From the NCBI RefSeq assembly GCF_041956535.1, contig NW_027192205.1:434085-498084 (forward strand): a stretch of 64,000 nucleotides of DNA, written 5' to 3'. The DNA is from Calcarisporiella thermophila CBS 279.70 (lineage: Eukaryota > Calcarisporiellomycota). A program made the translations under genes and the position numbers. Below are positions 33,791 to 45,249 of this stretch, one piece after another; position 1 is the stretch's first letter; each line of letters starts with the position of its first letter. The notes beneath the pieces were generated by a model that searched no databases, was not told the DNA's origin, and saw only the letters and a list, made by a program, of their open reading frames with translations.

Positions 33791-34854
33791 ATGTCCACAC
33801 CGATTCTTCAACATTTTGAGGGTAGCCCATAGTGCTGATGCCGTGTTTTGATTCCGTTTCTGACCATGTTTGTTTCTCCCGCCCATTCTTTTAGATCCTG
33901 AGCCCTCAAGTCGCAAAAAATACCGCGCCCCCCGCAAGCCTACGGCCGTCACCGTCTACACGGTGAACCGTGAGTCCCGGCACCTACTGGTGTCCAATGT
34001 GGCTGCCCTCCAGCTCTCTTCCGAACTCATAGCTCTCTTCGCACAGTATGGCGACATTGAAGAGTGGGTGACATCATGTCCTTTTTCATTTCGTATAGAA
34101 ATTAGCTTGAAACCGTCGTGCTTCTTTTTCTTGGTATTACAGGTGGCAGAAGGTGGAGGACTATCCATGCGAGGAGTTCACGGAGGCCTTCTGGATCAAG
34201 TTTGTGTCCTTGTCTGCGGCGCGGCTGGCCAAGCGAAGACTGGACGACCGCTATTTCTTTAGCCGGCACCTTACGGTGAACTATGCACCCGAGTACGAGT
34301 CGGTGGAAGATGTGCGGGCGAAGCTGGAGGAGCGGCGAAAGGCCATTGCGGAAAGGACCACAAGGCGCACCGGCCAACGTGGGGGGCAAATGGGACAGGA
34401 GTCAGAGCCACGGGAAACAAGGTAGGATCAGTTTGTCAGCACTGGTTTATCTAGGGGGAATGGTATTCATTGGCATTTGCTTCATACTTTCTCTTTTTTT
34501 TTTTTTGCACCTTCTGCTTTTCCTTTGTCATGTGGGGGCGGCAGTCAACATCCTATGCCGGTGTCATCGGTAGCATGGTCACACGCTCACCATCCCACTT
34601 TCTCATACACCCCATTTCAAGAAACATGGGGGCCGGATGATTCAGAGGATCCCCTCGGGGCAACTACCCTCGCAATACGAGAGCAACTGCGCAGCTTCGG
34701 GAGCTCAGCCTCTGTAATGAGACCTGGTCTACCAGCACAAGCACCAGCACAAGCACTAACAACAGCAACAGCACCTCCTTCTACTCATCTATCTACGGGT
34801 CTACCTCCCTCTTCTTCCGCGCCACCGCAGTTAAGAAAGCGGCGAAGGATTTAG
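33791..34854 (+). CDS. RBM48: RBM48-like minor-spliceosome RNA-binding protein
   Basis: Exon 1 (MSTPILQHFE, 33791-33821) splices to exon 2 at 33895 giving DPEPSSRKKYRAPRKPTAV. The RRM then reads TVYTVNRESRHLLVSNV, LIALFAQYGDIEEW, DYPCEEFTEAFWIKFVSL, AARLAKRRLDDRYFFSRHL and VNYAPEYESVEDVRAKLEE. This is very close to RBM48 of animals and plants, including the signature YAPEFET-like C-terminal end of the RRM. A last exon (34545-34854) adds a Pro/Ala/Thr-rich tail ending RKRRRI. RBM48 with ARMC7 promotes splicing of U12-type introns and associates with the minor spliceosome in human and maize. The gene stands 17 kb from an AT-AC intron found in AP-4 epsilon. Confidence 0.87.
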
Positions 34855-35010
34855 ACGGGGGGTCAGGGGCCAGGTTCATAGTGTGTGAAATATATATTCC
34901 CACTTCCTACATCTTACAATCAAAACAATGGATAATTTATACAAAAATGAATACAAAAAGCGAAAGGGGAAAGGGCGGGGTGGGGTGAAGGGTGGCGGCG
35001 TGGGTTCGGA

Positions 35011-37440
35011 CTAGTGAGATGTTTCGTTTTTGTGAACCTGGATGAGAAACTGGATGCGTGCGCATATCTCATCTACCATGGAAGAAGATAGAGAAAAAAA
35101 AAACCGTTAGGCACTCTGAAGTGGGGAGCCCACGTCAAGGGTCCAAACATACGCGCTTCTTTAGCGGTCTCAACTTCCAATTCGTAGGCTTTAGTGTCAC
35201 GGTTCTTATAGACCATGAGCTTGAAGTTGGTTGGCACCTTCTTGCTCTGTTTGCAGGAGATCACCGAGCTAATATGGTAGGAGGACTGGAATGGCAATAC
35301 CATCCAAGATTAGTGGACCGTTCAGTACGGTTGTGGGATACGTCGGTATCATTTACCGTCTTGGTCTTATCGAATTTTTGCTCCGGCGGCATCAGATGAA
35401 TATATTCTCCGTCGATGGCCAGAACCCGTTCATGCCGTCCCATGCCCATGAGCACAGGAGTCTTGCGGTTGACCGTGTATTTCTATGGAACATGAAAAAA
35501 AAATAAAGTAAAATTTGGGCCCTGAATTCACGTTGTTTTCTTTTGAAAATGCAAGCATTACCTTGTAAGCTGTGGTATATTCGCTGGAGGTAACATATGA
35601 GAATCGAGAGGCCTCCTCTCGTTGCCTTCGTGACCCTAAAAAGACGGCGCGCATATATAAACAGCGTCAGTTCATGTGCATGAGCATTCCAAACCAAGCT
35701 AAGCAAAGGGTGTACTTACGGGCGGGGCTGACGTTCGACTTCTTCACCAGGCAGAGCTCTGAGACCCCGGGCGGGAGACTCTCCACGGTGCGGTCCAAGT
35801 CGACCAGCGCCCCCACGCCGCCCCCCACTCCCTCATTAATGAGCGCCAGCTCATACTCGTTAGGATCCAGTCGGCGCTTTCTGCAAATCAGTTCCAGCAC
35901 GTCTCCCAGAAACATGTCCAGGTACACGCTGATGGTGGTGGTGTGCGACACCTCGGTGTCCTCAGCAGTAAGGCGGATTTTAAGGAAGTGGGATGCGGGG
36001 TTGGTGGCGGTGTTTTTCGTGAGAGTATGCTTTTGCATCGGGACCGGTTTGACGTGGGTGGAGCCAGCGATGGCGGTAGAGGGTGCTGCGGAAGAGGAGG
36101 CCACGGCGGACTCGGGGGTGAATGCGATGTCCTCGGCCGACGGTTGCAACTGAGGGGGTTGGGTCTGGGGCGCGACGGAGGCAGAGCTGGCGCTGGGCTG
36201 GGCCGACCGCATGATCTCTTCGGGCTTGGGGGGCGGCCGCTTGTTCATCTGGATGTAGAGCTTCTCGTTGTGCTCGACCTGCTTGGGGGTTGCTTGCTGG
36301 AGAGCGAACTGATCGAACGAGAACATACGAATCTTCCTGGTTCTTTCCAGGGCTGCAAAGCGCATGGGGGAGAAGCCACGTCAACAGACCGGCACGGGCA
36401 CATCGTGGATAACGGATGGCTTACCTGGGAAATCCTCGTCAATCTCGCCGTCGTCCTCCGCGATCATCATATTCCACATGATCACGCTGCAGAGCGGCAG
36501 CTCCAGCGGCGGCTGCCGCTTCTCCTCCCAATACTGGAACAGCGTGTACCCGATCACCTCCTCCACGGTGGCATCTCGCTTCACCACCACAATCATCGGC
36601 TGCTTCTTCCCCATCGGGAGGTACATCTTAAGAGTCATCGGGTTCGGCTCACCCTTGCCGGCGAAAAAGCTGTACTCCTCGGCAAAGGGATTAGCAACGG
36701 CATTTTTGCGGGCAGCAATCATGGCGGAGAGGGCTGAAACTGCAACGGGTGGGCGGATGTCGATGGGGGCTGGGAGAACCATGGGTGAGGGGGGCACAAA
36801 AGGCATTGATGGGGTTGGAGTGGCAGATGTGACGGTGGGTGATGCGGGGCTCTCCATCGGACGCGTGAAGTTGATGTCATTGGCTGGGGCCGATGGAGAG
36901 AATGAATGAGAGTTGACATCGAGGTCACCAGTGGGTTTAGACGCGGATGTCACAAATACGGCAGGAGCTTGTGCAGGTTGATCTGAAGAACTCTTCAAGT
37001 CGAACGCATGCTGAGCTTTTGCGCTGGATAATCGATGATCATTTGGTGAGATCGTTCAAGAAGAAGGACATTAGCACAGGGTTTGAGCCGTGATATTGGA
37101 TTTTTATTTCGATTTCTTACCTAGCACTGGCATCGGTGTCCTCCATCTCATCTTCGCTCTCTATTTGGACCGAGGGCACCGTTAATAATGGCTTCCGCCG
37201 TAGGGCGCGTACCTTACTTGCGGATTTAGTCTCTGGCTGCTTCTTTTGCAGATACTCGGTGCTGATTACGGGGGATATACAGTAGGAGGTCTCGGGAAAG
37301 GGGGCTGCGGTTTTGATGTAGTCATTGGCCATAATGTTAGGCCCAAAGCTCATAATCTTGGCGCCAATGCGGTCATCGACGCGCAGGTATTTGACACGTA
37401 GCTGGTGAATTAGAAAGGCAGGATCTGTGATGAGTGACAT
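35011..37440 (-). CDS. SIN1: TORC2 subunit SIN1/Avo1
   Basis: The N-terminus (MSLITDPAFLIHQLRVKYLR, VDDRIGAKIMSFGPN) is that of SIN1. The CRIM domain follows (NPFAEEYSFFAGKGEPNPMT, LKMYLPMGKKQPMIVVV, VIGYTLFQYWEEKRQPPLE, IMWNMMIAEDDGEIDEDFP, RKIRMFSFDQFALQQAT). Next come the Ras-binding-like domain (FLKIRLTAEDTEVSHTT, YLDMFLGDVLELICRKRRLD) and a C-terminal PH domain spread over several exons (EASRFSYVTSSEYTTAYK, YHISSVISCKQSKKVPTNFK, VYKNRDTKAYELEVETAKEA, ICARIQFLIQVHKNE). Sin1 recruits AGC-kinase substrates such as Ypk1/Gad8 to TORC2 through CRIM and binds membranes through PH. The gene is convergent with RBM48, 156 bp apart. Confidence 0.95.
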
Positions 37441-38647
37441 AACTCATGAGGGAAATATCTCGACTCGATCTAGGAGATTTTGGGAGAGAGGAGCAAGTAG
37501 TGTGGAAATGGAATCTGAATCTAAAGGAATCGGCCGGCCCCAGCCAATGGGTGCGCGCCGCCCCTCTTTCACACGCAAAAGCAAGTTTTGCAACTCCTAA
37601 TCTGTATATTACTTGTGAAATCATGAAATGACATCTTGGGCTAGGTTGCCCCCCGAGCTCCGCTATTGCTTCTGGTCACCGCTCCGGCCGGGATGCATCC
37701 CTTCTGCAAACAGGTTGCAGCCACGACCCCAGAACAGGGCTCGGGCACCTTCTCCGTCACCTTCCCTCCCGATCACGTCGCATCACTAGGCTTCAGGAAT
37801 TGGGATGCTTCTTATGTTGCCGAGAGAGTCGACATCCCTAGAATTCGGAGAACGAGTTATTTGATCTCTTCTGTCGGCGTTCATGACCCCATGCTACTCG
37901 AGTGAGCGGCTGGCACCCGTTAGCAAAAAGCAGAACCTTCGTGTTCGTTGTACGTCACCACTATTCTTCATCCTCCCTCGCAGCTTGGCAAGGATTACTT
38001 GAGTCGCCATGGGGCTTATTACTTGTATCTGTCACAAGGATAAGCGTACAATGTTATAGATGGAGGGGCGGAGGCTTAGATGCCTCAATAGAGTTCAATG
38101 CCTGTTCTCAATTTTCTCAAAATCGACACTTTTCATGTCACCCTCGGTTTGATAGAGTCGAGATCTGTCCCACTGCTTCCAACAACACGAGTGGTTGTGA
38201 CATCATTCTGCCGTACTTATTTACAAGGGATAGACTATACAGGATACTTTGGCCATTCGGCGGCATTATGTATCTCCCTGGCATCCATTTGCTCGAGCAT
38301 TGTTCAGGTGGCCTCTCTTTTGACTCGCCGGTACCGTTTGCCATGGTTTGGTTAGAGAAAGCGAAGCTCAAGGATTATTTTTAATTGCATTTAAGAGAAG
38401 CAAGAGACAAAAGGATAGAAACGATTACAAAATCTAGACTAAAAAGGCCGCTCATACGGCTAGCAACATTAAAGGAGTGTACACCTCATCACTTCAATAT
38501 CGAACAAAAAAGAAGGTGTTTAAGGTTATTTGAGGACGTAAATAAATAAGCATTATGTAAATGATACTTCGACTCTTTTCTGAATAAATACCATGGGCAG
38601 CTCCATCTCGCCTACTTCTGCCCCCCCCCCTCCCCACTCCTACCCCG
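37441..38647. other. intergenic region, no gene seen
   Basis: About 1.2 kb between SIN1 and the VIT transporter. Several medium plus-strand frames (37666-37905, 37902-38384) have no recognisable domain, no signal peptide and no convincing start, so I leave them uncalled. Confidence 0.4.
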
Positions 38648-39649
38648 TTACTCGCTTGGAATCGCCTTCACTAGTCCATACGAGCAGAGGGCTGCAAATC
38701 CGCCTACAAGGAGAGTCTGAAGCGCGCCCCACACAGCCTGTTTTGGAGACAAGTAGTAGGATTTGATGTAGCCGAACACGAGCAAAGAGATACCGGTCAC
38801 AATGACGGACACAAGAAGCGCAACGTCGGCGCGAACGATGAAGAAGTAGGGGAGAAGAGGGATGAAGCCGCCAACCAGGTAGCTAAGGCCAATCGTCATA
38901 GCGGATTTCTATACAATAGAGTCACCGGCGTCAATGCCTCAATGGATCCATTCAGTATGAATGGTCAATGTTTACCCATGAGCGCTCCGGGTCGGGCTCC
39001 TCGAGATTGAGCTCGAATTTCATCATGAAGTCGACGAACTTTTCGGGGTTCGCTTTGAGGCGCTCAATCATCGGCTGAATGGTGACACGATCGAGGCCAT
39101 AAGGCTCCATAATCTCGACAATTTCCTCTTCCTCATCGGCAGGACATTCGACCACTTCCATCTCTAGTGTGTTTAAGACGCGTTGACGACATGACATTTC
39201 AAGTTATAGGAATAAGGATAAACATTACCTTCGCGGCGCCGCTCGGTGCGATAGTGTTCGGCCTCTGAACGAGCGGCAAGGTACCCGCCCAACCCCATTG
39301 AGATTGCGCCCGAGACCAATTCTACATAATGCCAAGAGCGGATTGTCATTTTACCGAGGAAAAATAAAATCAAAATAATCACGGTCCAATTACCAGCAAG
39401 GCCTCCTAGCACCACCAGCCGCGAATTTCCCAGACTCGATAATCCTGCTGCCAACGCAAAAGGAACCGTCAGTCCATCGCTGAGCCCCAAAATCATGTCC
39501 TTCACGAACTCGGCAGACTCGAAATGGTGCTCAGTGTGCGCCCCGTGACCGTGATGAGAGTGTGTCCGGACGGGCCGGTGGACGTAACGCCCAGATTCCT
39601 GAGCCTCATGGGAACCATTGAGGAGGGGGGTTGTGGAGTTTGCGGTCAT
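38648..39649 (-). CDS. CCC1: VIT/Ccc1-family vacuolar iron/manganese transporter
   Basis: The start at 39649 gives MTANSTTPLLNG, then a His-rich segment (HSHHGHGAHTEHH) before VKDMILGLSDGLTVPFALAA, the first VIT helix. The next exon (ELVSGAISMGLGGYLAARSE) contains the second helix. Then come a Glu-rich cytosolic metal-binding domain (VECPADEEEEIVEIMEPYG, FVDFMMKFELNLEEPDPERS) and three closing helices (SAMTIGLSYLVGGFIPLLPY, ADVALLVSVIVTGISLLVFG, LQTLLVGGFAALCSYGLV). VIT proteins exchange protons for cytosolic Fe2+ or Mn2+ into the vacuole. All expected parts are present. It is the first of three consecutive minus-strand vacuole-linked genes. Confidence 0.93.
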
Positions 39650-40015
39650 TATGTTCTTGGTTATGGCTTGAAGAAAAATGAATGGCAATACTTTTTCGAA
39701 AAAAACACAAATAAATATGGACTCGGGATCGAATATAACCGTGAAGGTGGTTTCAGATACATGAATTGCAAAATTGATTATCCAACTGCGTAATAATCTC
39801 GATTTAGGTTCAAATACCATCGGGTATATTGGAAAAAAAAACAACCAAAGGTGAATTAGATATTACGGAAACGAGTTATAGGTAAGAGAAAACAATTAAT
39901 AGAACAAAATGCGGTGATGAACATGAGCAGACGAAGAGAGCTCACTCATTGACTCGGTGTTATAGATTAATAAAAAAGCGGCGCCCAGTCTAGGTGGACA
40001 TTAGAGGCTCCAGCT
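39650..40015. other. intergenic region between ATG22 stop and VIT start
   Basis: A 366-bp AT-rich spacer that should hold the VIT promoter and ATG22 terminator. Nothing else was seen. Confidence 0.4.
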
Positions 40016-42037
40016 CTATCGCTTCGCCTTGTCCTTCCCCTCTAACAGTTTCGGGATTTTTTCTCCTCACGAAAAAATTTGAACTCCTTGGCCTCCTTCT
40101 TCCCTTTCTCCATGTTCACGAGAGACATGATCACCAACGCTAGCAAGAACATCCCAAAAATGAATATCATGCTATATCGTAGCTCGTGTGTCGCTTGTGA
40201 GATAACCCCAATGACGAGTGGGCCTAGCCAGGAGGACCCTTTGTCGGTGATTTCATAGAGGGCAAAAAACTCATTTTCATAACCCGATGGGATCAGCTAG
40301 CAAGGAAACTAATTAGTCAATGCGGGGCTCAAGCCAGGAGCTTCCATATTCAAGACGAAACAGTGGAGGGGGGATCCATACCTCTGCAAACAAAACTCGA
40401 ATGTACGACTGGCTGGCGCCCAGCAAAAGCCCATGAACCCCCGCGACCACATATAGCTCGGGGATGCTTTTTAGTCCAATGGGCAGCGCGAACCCAAGCA
40501 GCCCGTACACGGGCACTAGCAGATAGAGAAACATGAGGATCATCATCATCGACTTCGTGCGCAGCTTGGTTTTCCTCTGGATAAAGAGCCAGAAGTAATT
40601 GCCAAGCATTGCAACAAAAGGAATTTCCAGCGCGGCAATAAGGAGCTTAAGAAGACAGAAATCAAAAAGAATTAGGTGATGGCTATCGGTATTGGCTAGA
40701 TATCAAGGAGATAGCTACCTGAAGCTGAGTCATTCCGATGGATTTTTTGCCAAAAAAGACGGCAATCGTCACGATCGTGTTGAGAGCATCACTGAACAGG
40801 AACCAGGTAATGAGCAGTTTAAAGGTTTCGGACAACATCTTGGCGTGTCTGAAGGTTTCGAATGCTATTCAACGACATGAAAACATTACATGTCAGACAT
40901 GCAGTCTTTCATCCACAACTCAAAAATGAACTGTACTCTTCTTCCATGAATAGACCACAAAATTCGTGTCTCGTGGAAGCGGAGGTCCCGGCCGGGGTTT
41001 CAACCACAGAAGAGTGAACGTCATGAATCCTGCCCACCAGACCCCCGTTAGAGCAGTTGCGATCTGCATACTGTAGATGGTTTGTCCAGTGACATAGACC
41101 AGAATGGCTGCCAGTAACAGCATAATGACTCCGCCCAGATATCCCAGGGCAAATCCGACTCCTGAGATCTTATTGCAAACTGAATCGCTAATGGCGTTCA
41201 CTTCGGTCTCGCTGAGCTCTCCCTCACGGCGTGCTGAAACGACGTCGGGATGGTGGCGAGTCAGGATCGGGAGAAATGCGTACCAGAAGACAATGGAGGC
41301 GCCATAGAAGACACCACTAATTATGGTTAGGGCGGCGGCGAGTGGATAAAGCGATGGGGAGCGCACAGCAAGGAAAAGAACGAGCGAGGCCGCTCCCAGA
41401 TACGAAAAAATAAGGAGGAATTTTTTGCGAAAATCTGTATCATTGAAGAGACAGAGGTTGAGGAGGATGGACACAAGCCCCATAGAATGGGAGATACGTA
41501 CTTCCGTGGTCCGCCAATGCTCCAAGACTTATGTAAACGAATAATTGAATGATGGAAGATATAACAGTGATATAAAGTGCGAACGACGTAGAGTCGACCA
41601 GTCCGCTCCCGAAATAAGTTAGGCACTTGTAATCCGGTTTTGTCTACAATGACGCGAGCAAAAAAGCATCAGAATTAAGAGGTCCGAGAAAAAGGAAAAT
41701 AAGCGGTGCCAATTACGGTATCACACGGGGTCTTCCCGTCAGACAGCTCGACTCCAGCAGCACTTGAGAGAGTTTCCAAGATAATTCCTTGAAACACCGC
41801 GCTAAACACGACGTAGAACGGCTCATTGGCAAATCCGCACATATACCATCTTTGAGGGAAATGAGCTCAAGATCAGAATTCATCCATTTGCATGCAAGCA
41901 AATAAAATAAGCTACCCCCAGAGCTCACGCTTGGTGGTTATGGGCTCTTCGAAATCTTTTGTCAGAAGACCTAAATCATGTTCATCGTCAATCTGCTTAT
42001 CTAACTGAAGATTTCCTGTCTCCTTGTTTTCTTGCAT
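40016..42037 (-). CDS. ATG22: Atg22-type vacuolar amino-acid exporter
   Basis: From the start at 42037 the protein reads MQENKETGNLQLDKQ, then ELWGWYMCGFANEPFYVV, the conserved N-terminal motif of Atg22. Further blocks are SGLVDSTSFALYITVISSII, FLLIFSYLGAASLVLFLAV, GVFYGASIVFWYAFLPILTR, VGFALGYLGGVIMLLLAAIL, RFAM-like TLLWLKPRPGPPLP, WFLFSDALNTIVTIAVFFGK, LYVVAGVHGLLLGASQSYIR and PSGYENEFFALYEITDKGSS. Twelve or so helices and a basic cytosolic tail are expected. Atg22 is an MFS-related protein that returns leucine and other amino acids from the vacuole to the cytosol after autophagic breakdown. Confidence 0.94.
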
Positions 42038-42469
42038 GGCCGCTTGTTTATGCGATGTCAATGTACTGAGCGTCAAGCTACCAAGGAAGAAAGGGCTTGA
42101 ATTTTTTTTTTGGAGTATTTTGAGTGTCAAGCATATTTAGAGTTGAATTAATTGTGCCAGTCGATTGGATATCAAGGATAGCCCCAAAAGAATAGTGGAA
42201 GTCAGCCGAATGGTTTTGACCAGGTATTAAAGCTCCGGGTGTCACCAAATAGAAACCGAAATAGAACCCGCCAAAGCATTGTGGAGAATCTCCTAAGTGC
42301 TTGAGCAGCAGACCTATCCTGCTTTTGATAAAAGGTGTGCAAGCGACTAGTAATTTATTTATTCAAATGCAACAGGACAGTGGTAAATTCAATAATGGAT
42401 ACAATAGAGAGGCATGCTTCAGTACACTCCGAGACGTTGAAATATAGATAGACTGTCGTGAATTGGCAC
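42038..42469. other. intergenic region
   Basis: A 432-bp AT-rich spacer holding the ATG22 promoter and carboxypeptidase 3' flank. No other feature was seen. Confidence 0.4.
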
Positions 42470-44470
42470 TAATATTCATACCCCTCAATGAATCTGGTAA
42501 TCATATCTAGAGCATTTTCCTATAAAGAATAGATGGATATTAGCATCAAACTTTAAAGAATACATCTCATGGATGATATGGTCCTATACCGGTTGGTCCA
42601 AGGGTGCATAATGGCCAGCGCACAGGATGATAACTCGTTCCAATTTCCCACCTTTTGCCGCGTATCCGGCCAGGTTTCCGTTTGGTCCGATCCATAACTT
42701 CCGTGCTGCATCAGTACGTTTATATTCCTCTGCTCCGTCGTGCTTCAGGGCACGGATCCAGTCAGTATTTGAGGCGACGCCGTCGCGGTAGTCGAATGCG
42801 CCCTGGTAGAGCAATACCTTGTAGTGATTACTCTGAAGTAGCAGCTCCACATACCTGGCAGCGGATTTACATATATCAAATCGCATCTCCTCCTTTACAG
42901 CGTTATCGGATCCAAAGGATTTTTTCCCCCCCTCCAAGTGGAGAAGCTGAAGGGTTTCAGGCTTTTTCAAAAAGGCAAGCATGGGACGCTTATTAATTTG
43001 ATCCACCCTCCGCACATCATACCAGTTGACATTCCCCGTCGCGTTGGCAAACACCCCAAACATTTTGTTGCGTGCATTGCGTGCCGCGAGGAAGTCTTGG
43101 GCTTGGATATGCGAAACTACCTGGTCTGTGAGGCTTTGGATTAGATCTCGTTGTTCGGGGGAAACGAGTCCTTTAGTTTAATTAAGAAAGGAGGTCAGCA
43201 TTATAATAAAAATAGACCCAAGAAGAATCAATGAATGAGCGAGGAGGTACCCAGATAATAAGCATGAGGGCCATGGGTCGGCACTTGCGTCAATGGATCG
43301 GTCAAACCATTGCCGACTGCGAGGCCTGCCAGCGGGATCAAGTGTTCTTGAGGCCCGTTACCTACTCATTCCAGAGAAGGGTCAATGTCGTCCTCATAGC
43401 CGTTGATTCAAGGCAAATCAGCTTCTTACTTGATTTGATCTGCTCATTCCGCCGATGAATAGCATAAGAAAAAGAAGGGACATACTTGCCACCATAGCTC
43501 TCGCCTATACCATGTGTTAGCTACGAGTTAGCCGCATCCATTCCCTTGCTTGGTTGAAGAGCTGGACCCACCTGTTATATAAAGAGGCCTGCTCCGTTGT
43601 TCTGGATGCAACTCATAGAACTTGTCCATGAAAACGAGCAGATCGTTGGCGACCGCCTCTTGGTTCATAACATACCCCTCTTTAGAGTACTCTGGCTGTC
43701 CGAATTCATCATCAGTGAGAGCGTGCTTATAATCCGTGGTGAAGTTTTCGTTCAAGCTACCAAGTGATTTATTTAGGTATGAGTAGCCTAAATTTTACGG
43801 TAGTTAAAGTTAAGGAAGAAGAGAGGTTGCAAAATAGCAAAGTCGTACCTGTTCCCACAGGCTGATCTATAAATAGCATAGAATAATGCCTGCTCCATGT
43901 GCTGTTACGACGGTGAAGAAGCACATTGTGGTCCACCCATAAAGGGCCATTCTGTATACAAACGGGTCAAATTTTTGCTTGAAGAATAACTTACTCCATG
44001 AAATACCTCTAAAAACAAGCCAGTCATGGAAGAAGAGCCTGGGCCGCCTTGGAGCCATCTGCACAACAAAAAAAAAGAGTTGGAGTTAACGAAATGAGGC
44101 GGTTAAGGGTGATTCCAAGCATGAAAACACGTACATGATGAGAGGAGAGTCCTGTTTTTTGGGTTCTTCAGCAGGAAAGAACCAGTAAAACCTATATGCA
44201 GTAGAGATTGTCAGATGCACCTTTGCCCCCACAACCCAATATTACTTACAATGAGGCAAAATTCGTTGTATTTTCGGCTTTCCATTCCCGCACTTTTATA
44301 TACCCAGCATAGCTCTCAGGCTCGGCTTCTCCATTAGCCATAGGAAGGCCAGTCACTTTATCCCGGGGTTGTAGAGCGTCGGGATGGAACCGTGCAAACG
44401 AGATTCGTTGGGGGAACGCGAGGAGAAAGAGAAGGCTGAAGATAAGGAAAGACAAGGCTATGCGTCTCAT
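42470..44470 (-). CDS. serine carboxypeptidase, peptidase family S10
   Basis: The start at 44470 gives a signal peptide (MRRIALSFLIFSLLFLLAF). Then come FYWFFPAEE, WLQGGPGSSSMTGLFLE (oxyanion-hole motif), NGPLWVDHNVLLHRRNSTWS, MLFIDQPVGTG and GESYGGK, the nucleophile Ser motif. AGLAVGNGLTDPLTQ follows. The last large exon contains the catalytic Asp (YQGAFDYRDG) and His (CAGHYAPLDQP); the gene ends FIEGYEY. The triad is complete. S10 enzymes remove C-terminal residues at acid pH; the form resembles the CPY/CPVL branch rather than Kex1, so a vacuolar or secreted role is likely. At least seven introns, some very short. Confidence 0.92.
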
Positions 44471-45099
44471 CTTGGAATCATGAAATTGCTTCGAATGGGG
44501 AGAGGAAAGAGGAAGCTTTTCAGAGTCTATTCGGTGTTTGTACATGAGCATATTTTCGCTTGCTTGGCCCTGGGTTTAATACTGCTCTTTAGTGCTGCAC
44601 ACTGAATGGTCAGACGATTAGTGTGGCAAAACAAGATTAAATTCATGATGCGGCTTAGATTGTGTAGAGTGACTGGCATGGGGAGGGTGCATTATATCAT
44701 GTGCTGATGGGTTATCAGATGATCTGAAAGAACATATTGTCTCCTCGAAACGATATGTAGAATGGACGTAGTCTTTCAACAATACTACACATCTACTTTT
44801 GCGTTGACATGTCGATGGAAGTAGTTGCTTAATAATATTTTGATAGCCATCTACTCCGTGAAGCTATGTGCCTGCTTAGAGGGAAGAAGGTGTTTGGAGG
44901 TAGTGTAATAATTTAGAAAAATATAGATCGCAGGGCGTAAATTAGTATCTTCAATGTATGGATTCAAGATCAAAAAGTTGCGTGTATGTCTTCATACTTG
45001 TCCGTTTTGGCAGGTGAGGACATAACGGCGAAAATGGAAATGCTTATTTATTGCACTGGACTTTGCGCTGAGAGAGAAATTGGATTTCCAAGAAAGCTG
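44471..45099. other. divergent intergenic region between the carboxypeptidase and ECM29
   Basis: AT-rich divergent spacer with the two promoters. No gene or tRNA was recognised. Confidence 0.4.
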
Positions 45100-45116
45100 A
45101 CGCGTCGTTGACGCGT
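45100..45116. promoter_or_regulatory. two tandem ACGCGT boxes upstream of ECM29
   Basis: TGACGCGT occurs twice in direct orientation (cores 45100-45105 and 45111-45116), 11 bp apart and about 135-150 bp before the ECM29 start. The core matches the MCB element. Confidence 0.4.
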
Positions 45117-45249
45117 GCAGCGAAATTACTAAAGACTCTTCCCCGGTCACAATTTTTGATTCCGATATAATTGCTCGAATTTTTAGTTATCTCTAGATAC
45201 TCTCCCTTTTTTATTATTATTATACTTCACTGTCGGATTTTAGATTATA

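Noticed and set aside
35943-36737. Open frame of 264 codons on the plus strand
   Set aside because: Antisense shadow of the SIN1 CRIM exon; Gly/His-rich translation reflects codon bias of the real gene.
37902-38384. Plus-strand frame of about 160 codons between SIN1 and the VIT gene
   Set aside because: There is no ATG at its beginning, no recognisable motif and no splice partner.
43806-43815. TTCCTTAAC on the minus strand in a carboxypeptidase intron, resembling a U12 branch site
   Set aside because: The intron begins GTACGACTTTG, which is not a U12 5' splice site. Ordinary fungal branch sites can resemble this motif by chance.
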